A stretch of DNA of 52,415 nucleotides from Kitasatospora sp. DSM 101779 (GTDB taxonomy: Bacteria > Actinomycetota > Actinomycetes > Streptomycetales > Streptomycetaceae). The notes beneath the pieces are model-generated. The model saw only the letters and a program-made list of their open reading frames with translations, did no database searches and was not told the origin of the DNA. The stretch is taken from NCBI RefSeq assembly GCF_025655475.1, contig NZ_JAHTIK010000001.1, positions 1,050,957 to 1,103,371 on the forward strand, read 5' to 3'. Position 1 is the stretch's first letter, and every line of letters begins with the position of its first letter. Shown piece after piece: positions 33,664-42,010 of this stretch. A program made the translations under genes and the position numbers.

Positions 33664-34569
33664 ATGTCCACTGCCATCACGTTCTCCGAGTACGGCGCGC
33701 CCGAGGTGCTGCGACTGTCGGAGGTCACCCCGCCGCAGCCGGGGCCCGGCCAGGTCCGGATCCGGGTGCGCGCCGCCTCGGTGAACCCGCTGGACATGAA
33801 GATCAGGTCCGGTCTGATGGCCGCGGTCGCCCCCGCCGCCTTCCCCGTGGTCCCCGGCCTGGACGCGGCCGGTGTCGTCGACGCGGTCGGCGAGGGCGCC
33901 GGGGCCGCGGTCGGGGACGAGGTCCTGGGGTCGACCGTCGGCGGCAGCTACGCCGAGTACGCCCTGTTGGAGCGGCCGGTGGCCAGGCCCGAGGCCCTGT
34001 CATGGGAGACCGCCGCCTCACTGGTGACGGTCGGCCGGACGGCGCACCGGGTGCTGGAGGAGCTCGGGGTGCAGCCGGGGCAGACCCTGCTCGTCCACGG
34101 CGCCGCCGGCAGCGTCGGGTTCCTCGCCGTCCAGCTGGCCGTCGCCAGCGGCGTCACCGTCGTCGGCACGGTCGCCGCGCGCGATATCGAGCGCGTCACC
34201 GCCCTCGGTGCCGCCGCGGTCCGCTACGGCGACGGCTGGGTGGAGCGGGTGAGGGCCGCCGCGCCCGGCGGTGTGGAGCGCGTCTTCGACGCCTCCGGAG
34301 CCGGCCTGCTCGCCGATTCCGTCGCTCTGACCGGCGACCCGGGCAAGGTCGTCACCATCGCCGACATGTCCGCCCAGCAGCACAGCGTGCGCTTCAGCGC
34401 CGGCACCACGGAGCAGGGCGCGGACGTGCTGCCGGAGCTGGTGCGGCTGGCCGCGGACGGACGGCTCACCGTCCCGATCTGGCGCACCTACCCGCTGGCG
34501 GAGGCCGCCCGGGCGCACGCCGACCTGGAGGCCCACCGCAACCACGGCAAGGCCGTCCTGCTGCCCTGA
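33664..34569 (+). CDS. Quinone-oxidoreductase-like MDR dehydrogenase
   Basis: A 301-residue medium-chain dehydrogenase/reductase without the structural zinc cysteines, typical of the quinone oxidoreductase group. The GroES domain has VRAASVNPLDMKIRSG near 36-51; the Rossmann motif GAAGSVGFLAVQLA is near 142-155, and FDASGAGLLA near 212-221. It uses NADPH to reduce quinones or enones. 83 bases after the OYE gene on the same strand with GGGAG at the start, so it is probably co-transcribed and shares the electrophile-response role. Confidence 0.85.
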   Translation: MSTAITFSEYGAPEVLRLSEVTPPQPGPGQVRIRVRAASVNPLDMKIRSGLMAAVAPAAFPVVPGLDAAGVVDAVGEGAGAAVGDEVLGSTVGGSYAEYALLERPVARPEALSWETAASLVTVGRTAHRVLEELGVQPGQTLLVHGAAGSVGFLAVQLAVASGVTVVGTVAARDIERVTALGAAAVRYGDGWVERVRAAAPGGVERVFDASGAGLLADSVALTGDPGKVVTIADMSAQQHSVRFSAGTTEQGADVLPELVRLAADGRLTVPIWRTYPLAEAARAHADLEAHRNHGKAVLLP

Positions 34570-34949
34570 GCACCGGGGGCACCGGGGGCACCGCCGACGG
34601 TGACCGTGCAGCGGGCCGTCCACAGGGAACCCCTGCCCTGACACGGCCCGGTTGCCGTGCGACGGTGAAGGCAGGACCGCGATCCCGAACGCGCGTGGCC
34701 ATGCCGCGCAAGGGGTCCGGGCTGATCTGGGTGATCGGCGCCGGGAGGATGTGCCATGCGGGCGACGAGCGGACCACCGGACAGGTCGAAGGCCGGGCGG
34801 ACGGCACGGGAGCGGCGGCGCCCCTCGGCATGCGGGCGGCGCGGCAGGAGGAGTGCCGACCGGATCGGCGTCGGACGTGCCCGGCCGGAGAAGGCTGCCG
34901 AGCGGGGCACGCCCTGCGGCACCGCGGTCACGCTCCAGCGGTTGTCGGC
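34570..34949. other. Gap with short GCACCGGGG tandem repeat
   Basis: 380 bases between the MDR dehydrogenase and the potassium channel. It starts with about three 9-bp repeats of the GCACCGGGG type (34570-34596). Apart from a doubtful 65-codon frame (34756-34953) I see no gene; leftward frames are low-complexity. Confidence 0.5.
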
Positions 34950-34953
34950 ATGA
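34756..34953 (+). CDS. Possible 65-residue ORF coupled to the potassium channel
   Basis: An Arg/Gly/Ser-rich frame of 65 codons with a good ribosome site (GGGAGG 8 bases before the ATG) and a stop overlapping the channel ATG (ATGA). Composition is low-complexity and no family is visible. It may be a leader that couples channel translation, or chance. Confidence 0.3.
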   Translation: MRATSGPPDRSKAGRTARERRRPSACGRRGRRSADRIGVGRARPEKAAERGTPCGTAVTLQRLSA

Positions 34954-35513
34954 CCGCCGGCGCGGCACCCCACGGCCGGCCGTCGGTCCGCAGGATCGCC
35001 TGGACCGTGCTCCGCGTGGTCGCCTCGGTCGTCGTGCTGGTGACCCTGTACTACCTGCTGCCCCTGGACCACTCCTCCACGGCTGCCACCATCACCATGC
35101 TCCTCGTCGGACTGGCGGGATTCGTCGCGCTGGTCGCCGTCCAGGTCCGCTGGATCGTCCGCTCCCCGCACCCGGGGTTGCGTGCCGCCGAGGCACTGGC
35201 CATCTGCGTCCCGTTCTTCCTGTTGCTGTTCGCCTCCACCTACGTCGCGCTGGCCGCGCTCTCCCCCGACAGCTTCGGCCAGCCGCTGTCCCACTCCAAC
35301 GGGCTCTACTTCACCGTCACCGTGTTCTCCACCGTCGGATTCGGCGACATCACCGCCAAGACCGACACGGCGCGGCTGGTGGTCACCGTCCAGATGCTCG
35401 CCGATCTGGTGGTCCTCGGCCTGGCCGTGAAGGTCATCGTGGGCGCCGTCCAGCGCGGCCGGCAGCGCAGGGCGGGCCCGCGGAGCCCCGCGGCCGGGGA
35501 CGAGGAGCGATGA
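34950..35513 (+). CDS. Two-pore-helix potassium channel
   Basis: A 187-residue membrane protein with about four hydrophobic helices and the potassium selectivity filter in FSTVGFGDI near residue 126. The pore helix (NGLYFTVTV) and following helix complete an ion-channel_2 domain. Residues 1-15 and the C-terminus are basic. ATG 34950 overlaps the stop of a small upstream frame. It conducts K+; gating is unknown. Confidence 0.85.
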   Translation: MTAGAAPHGRPSVRRIAWTVLRVVASVVVLVTLYYLLPLDHSSTAATITMLLVGLAGFVALVAVQVRWIVRSPHPGLRAAEALAICVPFFLLLFASTYVALAALSPDSFGQPLSHSNGLYFTVTVFSTVGFGDITAKTDTARLVVTVQMLADLVVLGLAVKVIVGAVQRGRQRRAGPRSPAAGDEER

Positions 35514-35537
35514 CCGTCACGGTGACGTGCCGCCTGT

Positions 35538-35563
35538 CGGCGTGGTACCGCGGTACCACGCCG
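35538..35563. promoter_or_regulatory. 26-bp perfect palindrome upstream of ABC transporter
   Basis: Symmetric about 35550/35551, with arms running outward through CGCGGTACCACG. A further GGTACCACG half-site follows at 35582-35590, and the ABC gene starts 106 bases downstream of the palindrome. A repeated half-site favours an operator, though a hairpin after the potassium channel gene cannot be excluded. It probably controls the ABC/two-component operon. Confidence 0.6.
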
Positions 35564-35669
35564 CGCCCGATGATCACCCCGGGGTACCACGGTCCGGGCC
35601 GCGGTCGAACCTAGCGTTGCGGGTGAGGCGGTCGGGATGGTCCGGCCCCCGACGACCTAGGGGTCACCG

Positions 35670-36608
35670 ATGATCGAGGCGCACAGGCTGACGAAGCGGT
35701 ACGGGGAGAAGACAGCGGTCGACGGACTGGACTTCACCGTCCGGCCGGGCACGGTCACCGGCTTCCTCGGGCCGAACGGCGCGGGCAAGTCCACCACGAT
35801 GCGGATGATCGTCGGCCTGGACGCCCCCACCAGCGGATCGGTCCGGGTCAACGGCCGTCGCTACGCCGAGCACAGTGCCCCGCTGCAGGAGGTCGGCGCG
35901 CTGCTGGAGGCGAAGTCGATCCACCCCGGCCGGTCGGCGTTCAACCACCTCATGGCGCTGGCGCACACCCACGGGATTCCGCGCAGCCGCGTCGACGAGG
36001 TCATCGGCCTCACCGGTCTGCAGTCGGTCGCCAAGCGGCGGGCGGGCGCGTTCTCGCTCGGCATGGGCCAGCGGCTCGGCATCGCGGCGGCCCTGCTCGG
36101 GGATCCGGCCACCGTGATGCTGGACGAGCCGGTGAACGGCCTCGACCCGGAGGGCGTGCTGTGGATCCGCAACCTGCTGTCCGGCCTCGCCGCGGAGGGC
36201 CGCACCGTCTTCGTGTCCTCGCACCTGATGAGCGAGGTCGCGCTGGTCGCCGACCACCTGATCGTCGTCGGGCGCGGCCGTCTGCTGGCCGACACCACCG
36301 TGCAGGACCTGGTCCGACAGGCCGGCGGCGACGTGGTGAAGGTCGCCACCGCCGACCCGGCGCGCCTGCGGGAGGTCCTCGTCGGCCCCGGCGTCGAGAT
36401 CACCGGCGAGGCCGGCTCCGAGGAGCTCCTCGTCACCGGACTGACGGCCCGCGCCATCGGCCTCAGGGCCGCCGAGCACGGCATCGCCCTGTTCGAACTG
36501 GCCACCCGGACCGTCTCCCTGGAGGAGGCCTTCATGGACCTCACCCGGGACGCCGTGGAGTACCACGGTTCCACCACCGGCATCGAGTCCCAGGAGCGTG
36601 CCGCATGA
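35670..36608 (+). CDS. ABC transporter ATP-binding protein
   Basis: A 312-residue ATPase. It has Walker A GPNGAGKST at 34-42, the signature FSLGMGQRLGIA near 128-139 and Walker B VMLDEPVNG near 149-157, with a C-terminal regulatory extension. This resembles the DrrA/NatA antibiotic or multidrug exporters. AGGGG 6 bases upstream; the stop overlaps the permease start (ATGA). Paired with the membrane permease and followed by a two-component system, which probably senses the same compound or cell-envelope stress. Confidence 0.9.
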   Translation: MIEAHRLTKRYGEKTAVDGLDFTVRPGTVTGFLGPNGAGKSTTMRMIVGLDAPTSGSVRVNGRRYAEHSAPLQEVGALLEAKSIHPGRSAFNHLMALAHTHGIPRSRVDEVIGLTGLQSVAKRRAGAFSLGMGQRLGIAAALLGDPATVMLDEPVNGLDPEGVLWIRNLLSGLAAEGRTVFVSSHLMSEVALVADHLIVVGRGRLLADTTVQDLVRQAGGDVVKVATADPARLREVLVGPGVEITGEAGSEELLVTGLTARAIGLRAAEHGIALFELATRTVSLEEAFMDLTRDAVEYHGSTTGIESQERAA

Positions 36609-37456
36609 GCACCGTCGCACCGAGCCAGGCCCCGGCGCCCGCCGCCGAGCGGCCCGCCCGCCCCGTCCACAAGGTCACCGGAGCACGCGTCCTGCGCTCG
36701 GAGTGGGCCAAGATGTGGTCACTGCGGTCCACCTGGATCACCCTCGGCCTGGGCCTGTTGTTCCTGGTGGCGTTCGGCCTGATCGCCGGCTACCAGTTCA
36801 AGTCGCGGATCACCTCGGGCCGGCCCATGGAGCGCGGCGACTTCGCCAGTGCGACGGCGCTCAGCCTCTCGCTGTTCGGTACGAACTTCGCGCAGCTCGC
36901 CCTCGGCGTCCTCGGCGTCCTGGTCGCCGCCGGCGAGTACTCGACCGGCATGATCCGCTCCACCCTGGCCGCGGTGCCGCGCCGCCTGCCGGTCCTGTGG
37001 TCCAAGGCCGCGGTGTTCGGCGTGGTCGCCCTGCTCCTCGGCACCGCGGGCGTGTTCGCCACCTTCCTCGCCGACAGCGGCATCGTCTCCGGCACCCGAG
37101 CGGCGATGACCCTGTCGGACGCCGGTGTCGTGCGCAGCCTGTTCGGTGCGGGTCTCTACCTCGGGCTCGTCGGGGTGGTCGGCGTCGCCCTGGGTGCGCT
37201 GCTGCGGTCGGTGGCGGGCGGCATCTCGGTGCTGGTCGCGTCGCTGATGCTCGTCCCCGGCCTGGTGTCGCTGCTGCCCAGCTCGTGGCAGGACAACATC
37301 AGCCCGTACCTGCCCAGCCACGCCGGCGAGGCGATGTTCACCCTGCACCACGATGCGACGACGCTGTCGCCGACGGCCGGCCTGGTGGTCTTCGGCCTGT
37401 GGACGGTCGCGGCGCTGGCCGGCGCGGCCGTCCGCCTGGTACGCACCGACGCCTGA
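36605..37456 (+). CDS. ABC-2 type permease
   Basis: A 283-residue protein with about six hydrophobic segments, preceded by an extended hydrophilic N-terminus (about 40 residues). It has the ABC-2 pattern with EYSTGMIRSTLAAVPRR near 113-129 and a final helix near residue 265. Coupled to the ATPase by ATGA. Substrate unknown. Likely works with the neighbouring two-component system for drug or envelope stress. Confidence 0.85.
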   Translation: MSTVAPSQAPAPAAERPARPVHKVTGARVLRSEWAKMWSLRSTWITLGLGLLFLVAFGLIAGYQFKSRITSGRPMERGDFASATALSLSLFGTNFAQLALGVLGVLVAAGEYSTGMIRSTLAAVPRRLPVLWSKAAVFGVVALLLGTAGVFATFLADSGIVSGTRAAMTLSDAGVVRSLFGAGLYLGLVGVVGVALGALLRSVAGGISVLVASLMLVPGLVSLLPSSWQDNISPYLPSHAGEAMFTLHHDATTLSPTAGLVVFGLWTVAALAGAAVRLVRTDA

Positions 37457-37534
37457 GACACTGCGCGCGCCGCGGGCCCGGCACCGCCCGGGCACCGCGG
37501 CGGCCTTCCCGCCCACCATGGACAGGTGAGATCC

Positions 37535-38860
37535 GTGAACCACGAGGAGAGCGCCGTCCTCGGCCCGGCCCTGCCGGACGCCGCGGGCGGCGACCCGCTG
37601 TCCGGGCACCCGTTCTTCGTCCGCCTCGCCCGGGTCGGCCAGCGCCTGCGGGAGGTGGACCGGCGCCACCCGTGGATCCTGGACACCGCGGTGGTGGCCG
37701 TCGTGTTCCTGGTGTTCTGCGTCCCGGACCTGGTGCACGGCGACGGCGACCGGGGTCCGCGCGAGCACCGGATCGTCTTCACCGAGCTGCCGGTGCCGGC
37801 GATGCTCGCCCTCCAGGCGGGCCTGGTAGTGCCGCTGCTGTGGCGACGGCGACGGCCGACGGCCGCGTTCGCCGCGGTGATGGCGGTGTTCGTGCTGCAG
37901 TGGTCGATCGGCGCTGCGCTGCGCGCCGACGTGGCCCTGTTGGTGGCGCTGTACTCGCTGGCGCTGCACGGTCGGCTGCGGGACCTGGCGTGGGCGTGCG
38001 CGGCGGTGGCGCTCGGCATGGCGGTGGTCGCGGTGCGGGTGTCGTCCGCGGTGTCGGTGTGGGACGGCCTGTTCTTCCTGTTCGCCGCGGTGACCGCGGC
38101 CGTCGCGCTGGGTATCGCGGTGCGGGTCCGGCGGGCGCAGCTGGCCGGTCTGCGGGAGCGTGCGGCACGGTTGGAGGTCGAGCGGGACCAGCGCAGCCGA
38201 TTGGCGGCCGTCACCGAGCGCACGCGGGTGGCGCGGGAGATGCACGACATCATCGGCCACAACCTTTCGGTGATCATCACGCTGGCGGACGGCGGCGCGT
38301 ACGCGGCCGAGAGTGCGCCGGAGCGGGGCCGGGAGGCACTGGTGCTGATCGGGGATGCCGGCCGGCAGGCGCTCGGTGAGCTGCGGCGGATGCTCGGTGT
38401 GCTGCGCGAGCGGGGTGACGGCGGCCCGGAGCTCGCGCCGCAGCCGGGCATCGCCGACATCGACGGGCTGTGCGCGCGGATCCGGGCGGCCGGGCCGCGG
38501 ATCGCCTACCGTTCCGAGGGTGATCTGGACGGGCTCGACCGCGGGGTGCAGTTGATGGCGTACCGCATCGTCCAGGAGGCGCTGACGAATTCGCTCAAGC
38601 ACGCGGGGCCCGGGACGCGGGCGCGGGTGGCGGTAGCGGTCGACGGGGACCGGCTGCAGGTGCGGGTCGACGACAGCGGCCCCCCGGTCGGTGCGGCCGT
38701 GCCGCGGCCCGGCGGGGAGGGCCACGGGATCGCCGGGATGCGGGAGCGGGCCGCGCTGTACGGTGGCACGGTCGTGGCCGGTCCGGCAGGAGGTGGTTGG
38801 TCGGTGGTGGCCGATCTCGATCTGTCGCCCGTCCCGGACGCCACGGGCGGTCCGGCGTGA
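37535..38860 (+). CDS. Sensor histidine kinase (DesK/NarL-partner type)
   Basis: A 441-residue kinase with four to five N-terminal membrane helices. The HisKA_3 motif REMHDIIGHNL has the phosphorylated His near 237, and the HATPase motifs are YRIVQEALTNSLKHAG and GHGIAGMRER. GTG at 37535 chosen because AGGTGAG sits 6 bases upstream; an earlier GTG at 37526 lacks it. The stop overlaps the response regulator start (GTGA). A likely controller of the ABC transporter upstream; signal unknown. Confidence 0.9.
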   Translation: MNHEESAVLGPALPDAAGGDPLSGHPFFVRLARVGQRLREVDRRHPWILDTAVVAVVFLVFCVPDLVHGDGDRGPREHRIVFTELPVPAMLALQAGLVVPLLWRRRRPTAAFAAVMAVFVLQWSIGAALRADVALLVALYSLALHGRLRDLAWACAAVALGMAVVAVRVSSAVSVWDGLFFLFAAVTAAVALGIAVRVRRAQLAGLRERAARLEVERDQRSRLAAVTERTRVAREMHDIIGHNLSVIITLADGGAYAAESAPERGREALVLIGDAGRQALGELRRMLGVLRERGDGGPELAPQPGIADIDGLCARIRAAGPRIAYRSEGDLDGLDRGVQLMAYRIVQEALTNSLKHAGPGTRARVAVAVDGDRLQVRVDDSGPPVGAAVPRPGGEGHGIAGMRERAALYGGTVVAGPAGGGWSVVADLDLSPVPDATGGPA

Positions 38861-39528
38861 CGACCGTCCTGATCGTGGACGACCAGCCGCTGCAGCGCTA
38901 CGGCTTCCGGATGCTGTTGGAGAGCCAGCCCGACACGGCCGTGGTCGGCGAGGCCGGGCACGGGGCGGAGGCGGTGCGGCTCACCGCGGCGTTGCGGCCG
39001 GACGTGGTGCTGATGGACATCCGGATGCCGGGGATGGACGGCATCGAGGCGACGCGGCTGATCGTCGCGGCCGGCGGGCGGTCGCGGGTGCTCGTGCTGA
39101 CGACCTTCGACCTCGACGAGTACGCGCACGCGGCGCTGCGCGCGGGCGCGAGCGGCTTCCTGCTGAAGGACGCCCGCCCGGAGGAGCTGCTGGCGGGGAT
39201 CCGGGCGGTGGCGGAGGGGGATGCCGTGGTGGCGCCGGCGGTGACGCGGCGTCTGCTCGACGCCTACGCCCACCGGCTGCCGGGGCCGCCCGGTGCGGCC
39301 GACCGGGATCCGCGGCTCGCGGCACTGACGGACCGGGAGCGGGAGATCCTGCTGGCGGTCGGGCGGGGCTGGACGAACGGGGAGATCGCGCAGCGCCTGG
39401 TGCTGTCGGAATCGACGGTGAAGACGCACGTCGGCCGGGTCCTGGCGAAGATCGGTGCCCGGGACCGCGTCCAGGCCGTCATCTTCGCCTACGACATGGG
39501 CCTGACGCGGCCGAACCCGCCCGCCTGA
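38857..39528 (+). CDS. NarL/LuxR-family response regulator
   Basis: A 223-residue regulator. Receiver: acidic pair D8-D9, phospho-acceptor Asp54 in VVLMDIRMPG, LTTFD and LKD. A linker precedes the LuxR helix-turn-helix LTDREREILLAVGRGWTNGEIAQRL near 152-175, with STVKTHVGRVLAKI after it. Coupled to the kinase by GTGA. It probably acts on the ABC operon, perhaps at the palindrome 35538-35563; that target is inference. Confidence 0.9.
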   Translation: MTTVLIVDDQPLQRYGFRMLLESQPDTAVVGEAGHGAEAVRLTAALRPDVVLMDIRMPGMDGIEATRLIVAAGGRSRVLVLTTFDLDEYAHAALRAGASGFLLKDARPEELLAGIRAVAEGDAVVAPAVTRRLLDAYAHRLPGPPGAADRDPRLAALTDREREILLAVGRGWTNGEIAQRLVLSESTVKTHVGRVLAKIGARDRVQAVIFAYDMGLTRPNPPA

Positions 39529-39702
39529 CCCGCCGCCGGCCGCACCGGAGCGGACGGGCCGTCAACTCCGCGGCCGCCCGGCCGGCCGGGCCTCGCCCAC
39601 GGCCGGGGGTGCGGGCCTCCGTACGATGTCCGTGATCCGTTTCCGATCGGCAGCCGGTCCGCCGCCACTGCTGTGACCGCACCTCGTCCGGGAGCCCGCT
39701 GC

Positions 39703-40323
39703 ATGAGCACGTTCACCCCACCCGCTCCACCGGCGTTCCGCACGTCGTCCGGCACCGAGAAGGCGGCCCGCATCGTCACGGACGTCCTCGCACCGGCCAA
39801 CCTGGTCATCGCCCTGCTGCTGCTCGTCGGCTGGCACAGCACCCGCAGCTGGACCGGGCTCGGCTGGGGGCTGCTCGGCGCCCTGTTCTGCGGCATCGTC
39901 CCGATCGGCCTGATACTCCTGGGCGTACGGCGGGGCTCCCTGACGGACAAGCACATCCGGCTGCGCCGCCAGCGCCTCGTCCCGATGAGCGCGAGCCTGC
40001 TCTCCGTCGTCGCCGGCCTCGTCCTGCTCCGCGTGATCGGTGCGCCGCGCGAGGTCTCCGCCCTGGTGGTCGCGATGCTCGTGGGCCTGGTCTCGTCCCT
40101 GGCGGTGACCGTCCGCTGGCAGATCTCCATCCACAACTCGGTGGCCGCCGGCAGCGCACTGATCCTCGTGCTGGCGTTCGGTCCGGTGATGGTCCTCTCC
40201 TTCGCTGGTGCCGCGGCCGTCGGCTGGTCCCGGCTCGTGCTCAAGGCGCACACCCTCGCCCAGGTCCTCGCCGGCACTGCGCTCGGCGGCACGGCCGCCG
40301 CCGCCTTCGCGCTGCTGCGCTGA
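39703..40323 (+). CDS. PAP2-like membrane phosphatase-related protein
   Basis: A 206-residue protein with about five to six membrane helices, related to the actinobacterial PAP2 group. Catalytic-type residues are partly present: K-R cluster DKHIRLRRQR near 83-92, ISIHNSVAAGS in the place of the PSGH motif near 147-157, and SRLVLKAHTLAQVLAG near 180-195 (His conserved). Loss of the canonical PSGH Ser-Gly suggests altered or lost phosphatase activity, so activity is not assured. ATG with GGGAG 10 bases upstream. Confidence 0.7.
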   Translation: MSTFTPPAPPAFRTSSGTEKAARIVTDVLAPANLVIALLLLVGWHSTRSWTGLGWGLLGALFCGIVPIGLILLGVRRGSLTDKHIRLRRQRLVPMSASLLSVVAGLVLLRVIGAPREVSALVVAMLVGLVSSLAVTVRWQISIHNSVAAGSALILVLAFGPVMVLSFAGAAAVGWSRLVLKAHTLAQVLAGTALGGTAAAAFALLR

Positions 40324-40338
40324 CCACCGGATCGTTCC

Positions 40339-40371
40339 TGCCGGCCCGCCCGGAGGCCGGACGGGCCGGCA
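40339..40371. terminator. Bidirectional terminator hairpin
   Basis: TGCCGGCCCG / CGGGCCGGCA, a perfect 10-bp stem with a 13-base loop, between the convergent PAP2-like and VOC genes. Confidence 0.8.
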
Positions 40372-40399
40372 GCGGCGCCGGAGCGTGCCGCCCGACGGC

Positions 40400-41179
40400 C
40401 TACAGCGGGATCGGCTTGATGAGGGCGAACGGGGCGCCCTGCGGGTCGGCGACCACGGACATGCGGCCGGCCATCATGTCGAACGGCGGGACCAGCACGG
40501 TGCCGTTGCGCTTGACCAGGGCGTCCACGGTCGAGTCGACGTCGTCGACCGCGAAGTAGGTCAGCCAGTGCGCGGGGGTGCCGGGCGGGTCGTTCGCGAG
40601 CAGGGTGACGCCGCCGACCGCGCGGCCGCCGACCCGCAGCTGCCAGTAGGAGTCGGCGCCGTCCAGCGGCTCGATCTCGATGCCGAACGCCTCGCCGTAG
40701 AAGGCCGTGGCCGCCGGGACGTCGCTGGTGTGCAGCTCGTTCCAGGTGAGCGCGCCCGCCTCGCCCGTGACCTGGGCGCCGGAGAACTCGCCGGGCTGCC
40801 AGACGCCGAACACGGCACCCTGCGGGTCGGCGGCGATCAGCATCCGGCCGAGGTTGCCGACGTCCATCACCGGGGCGAGCAGGGTGCCGCCCGCGGCGAC
40901 GATCGCGTCCTGGGTGGCCTGGGCGTCGGTGCTGGCCAGGTAACCCGTCCACACGGTCGGCGGTTCGGGCGCGCCCTCGGGGGCCATCGCCGGGCCGACG
41001 CCGGCCACGGCCCTGCCGTCGAGCTCGCAGACCGCGTATCCGCCGAACTCGGCCGGCCCGGGTCGGCCCTGCCAGCCGAACAGGTCGCGGTAGAAGTCCA
41101 GCGCGGCCTGCTGGTCCTTGGCCATCAGGTCGACCCAGCACGGGGTGCCGGTCGCGTACGGCGTCGTGACTTCGGGCAT
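40400..41179 (-). CDS. VOC-superfamily (glyoxalase/bleomycin-fold) protein
   Basis: A 259-residue protein with two VOC beta-alpha-beta-beta-beta repeats (about 1-125 and 135-259). The first has 'PCWVDLMAKDQQAALDFYRDLFGW', the second 'ALTWNELHTSDVPAATAFYGEAFG', followed by GRMLIAADPQGAVFGVWQP and GRMSVVADPQGAPFALIKP. Metal ligands could come from His/Glu in WNELH and the C-terminal strands. Possible hydroxylase, glyoxalase-like or drug-binding activity. ATG with AAGGAG 5 bases upstream; monocistronic. Confidence 0.8.
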   Translation of the reverse strand: MPEVTTPYATGTPCWVDLMAKDQQAALDFYRDLFGWQGRPGPAEFGGYAVCELDGRAVAGVGPAMAPEGAPEPPTVWTGYLASTDAQATQDAIVAAGGTLLAPVMDVGNLGRMLIAADPQGAVFGVWQPGEFSGAQVTGEAGALTWNELHTSDVPAATAFYGEAFGIEIEPLDGADSYWQLRVGGRAVGGVTLLANDPPGTPAHWLTYFAVDDVDSTVDALVKRNGTVLVPPFDMMAGRMSVVADPQGAPFALIKPIPL

Positions 41180-41352
41180 TCTCGCTCCTTCGAACGGGGA
41201 CTCTCCCGTCACCATGTCGTCACCGCCCGCAGCCGACCGTCCGACACGCCACGGCGGAGGAAGGAAACGGCACCGCGACCGTGTACCGGGCCCGGCGGTC
41301 GGATCTGACAATCCGTTTGCCGCGGGCCACCCCGGTCGGATAGGAAGCCTGC

Positions 41353-41895
41353 ATGCTGACGGGCACCAAGGTCGGGCTCAGGGCCCGGCACGACGACGAC
41401 ATCCCGGTCCTGCGGACCGAGCTCTACAACGACGTGGTCAACGCCTCGCGCGCCGAGGGCGGGCCGTGGCGGCCGATCACACCCGGCTCGAAGGACCCGC
41501 GGCTCGTGGTGGAGGACAAGAACGACGGGCTCGTCCAGTTCTCCGTGGTGGAGCTGGAGGGCGACACCCTGGTCGGCACCGCGACGCTGTGGGGCATCGA
41601 CAACCACAACCGGTCCGCGCACATCGGGCTGGGGCTGCTGCCGTCCGCCCGCGGCAAGGGCTACGGCACCGACGTGGTCGCGGTGCTGTGCCACTACGGG
41701 TTCGTCGTGCGCGGCCTGCGGCGGATGCAGATAGAGACGCTGGAGGACAACCACGCGATGCTGCGCTCCGCCGAGCGCAACGGCTTCGTCCGCGAGGGCG
41801 TGCTGCGCTCCTCGGCCTGGGTGATGGGCGAGTTCCTGGACGAGGTCCTGCTCGGCCTCCTCGTCGAGGACTGGAAGCCGGACCGGACGTCCTAG
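41353..41895 (+). CDS. GNAT N-acetyltransferase (RimJ/RimL-like)
   Basis: A 180-residue GNAT protein. Residues 1-60 contain a basic N-terminus; the acetyl-CoA loop is LPSARGKGYGTDVVAVL near 96-112 (RGKGYGT), then ALEDNHAMLRSAERNGF-like region near 134-147. It resembles the RimJ/RimL group. Substrate unknown. AGGAAG upstream of the ATG. Convergent with the ATPase gene. Confidence 0.85.
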   Translation: MLTGTKVGLRARHDDDIPVLRTELYNDVVNASRAEGGPWRPITPGSKDPRLVVEDKNDGLVQFSVVELEGDTLVGTATLWGIDNHNRSAHIGLGLLPSARGKGYGTDVVAVLCHYGFVVRGLRRMQIETLEDNHAMLRSAERNGFVREGVLRSSAWVMGEFLDEVLLGLLVEDWKPDRTS

Positions 41896-42010
41896 GAGGC
41901 GCCTTCACAAGGCGGTCGGGTGGTTGATTCAGCGCCGCCGGGGGCACCTGGGGCTGCCCGATCGCCTTCGAAGACACGCCCTGGGCGGTACCGCCGCGTC
42001 CGCGCCTCGC

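Noticed and set aside
34466..34831. Leftward 121-codon frame between the MDR and channel genes
   Set aside because: Overlaps the MDR gene end and reads as a Pro/Arg-rich shadow.
41900..41914. Small hairpin CGCCTT-cac-AAGGCG after the GNAT gene
   Set aside because: Only six base pairs; too weak to call a terminator.
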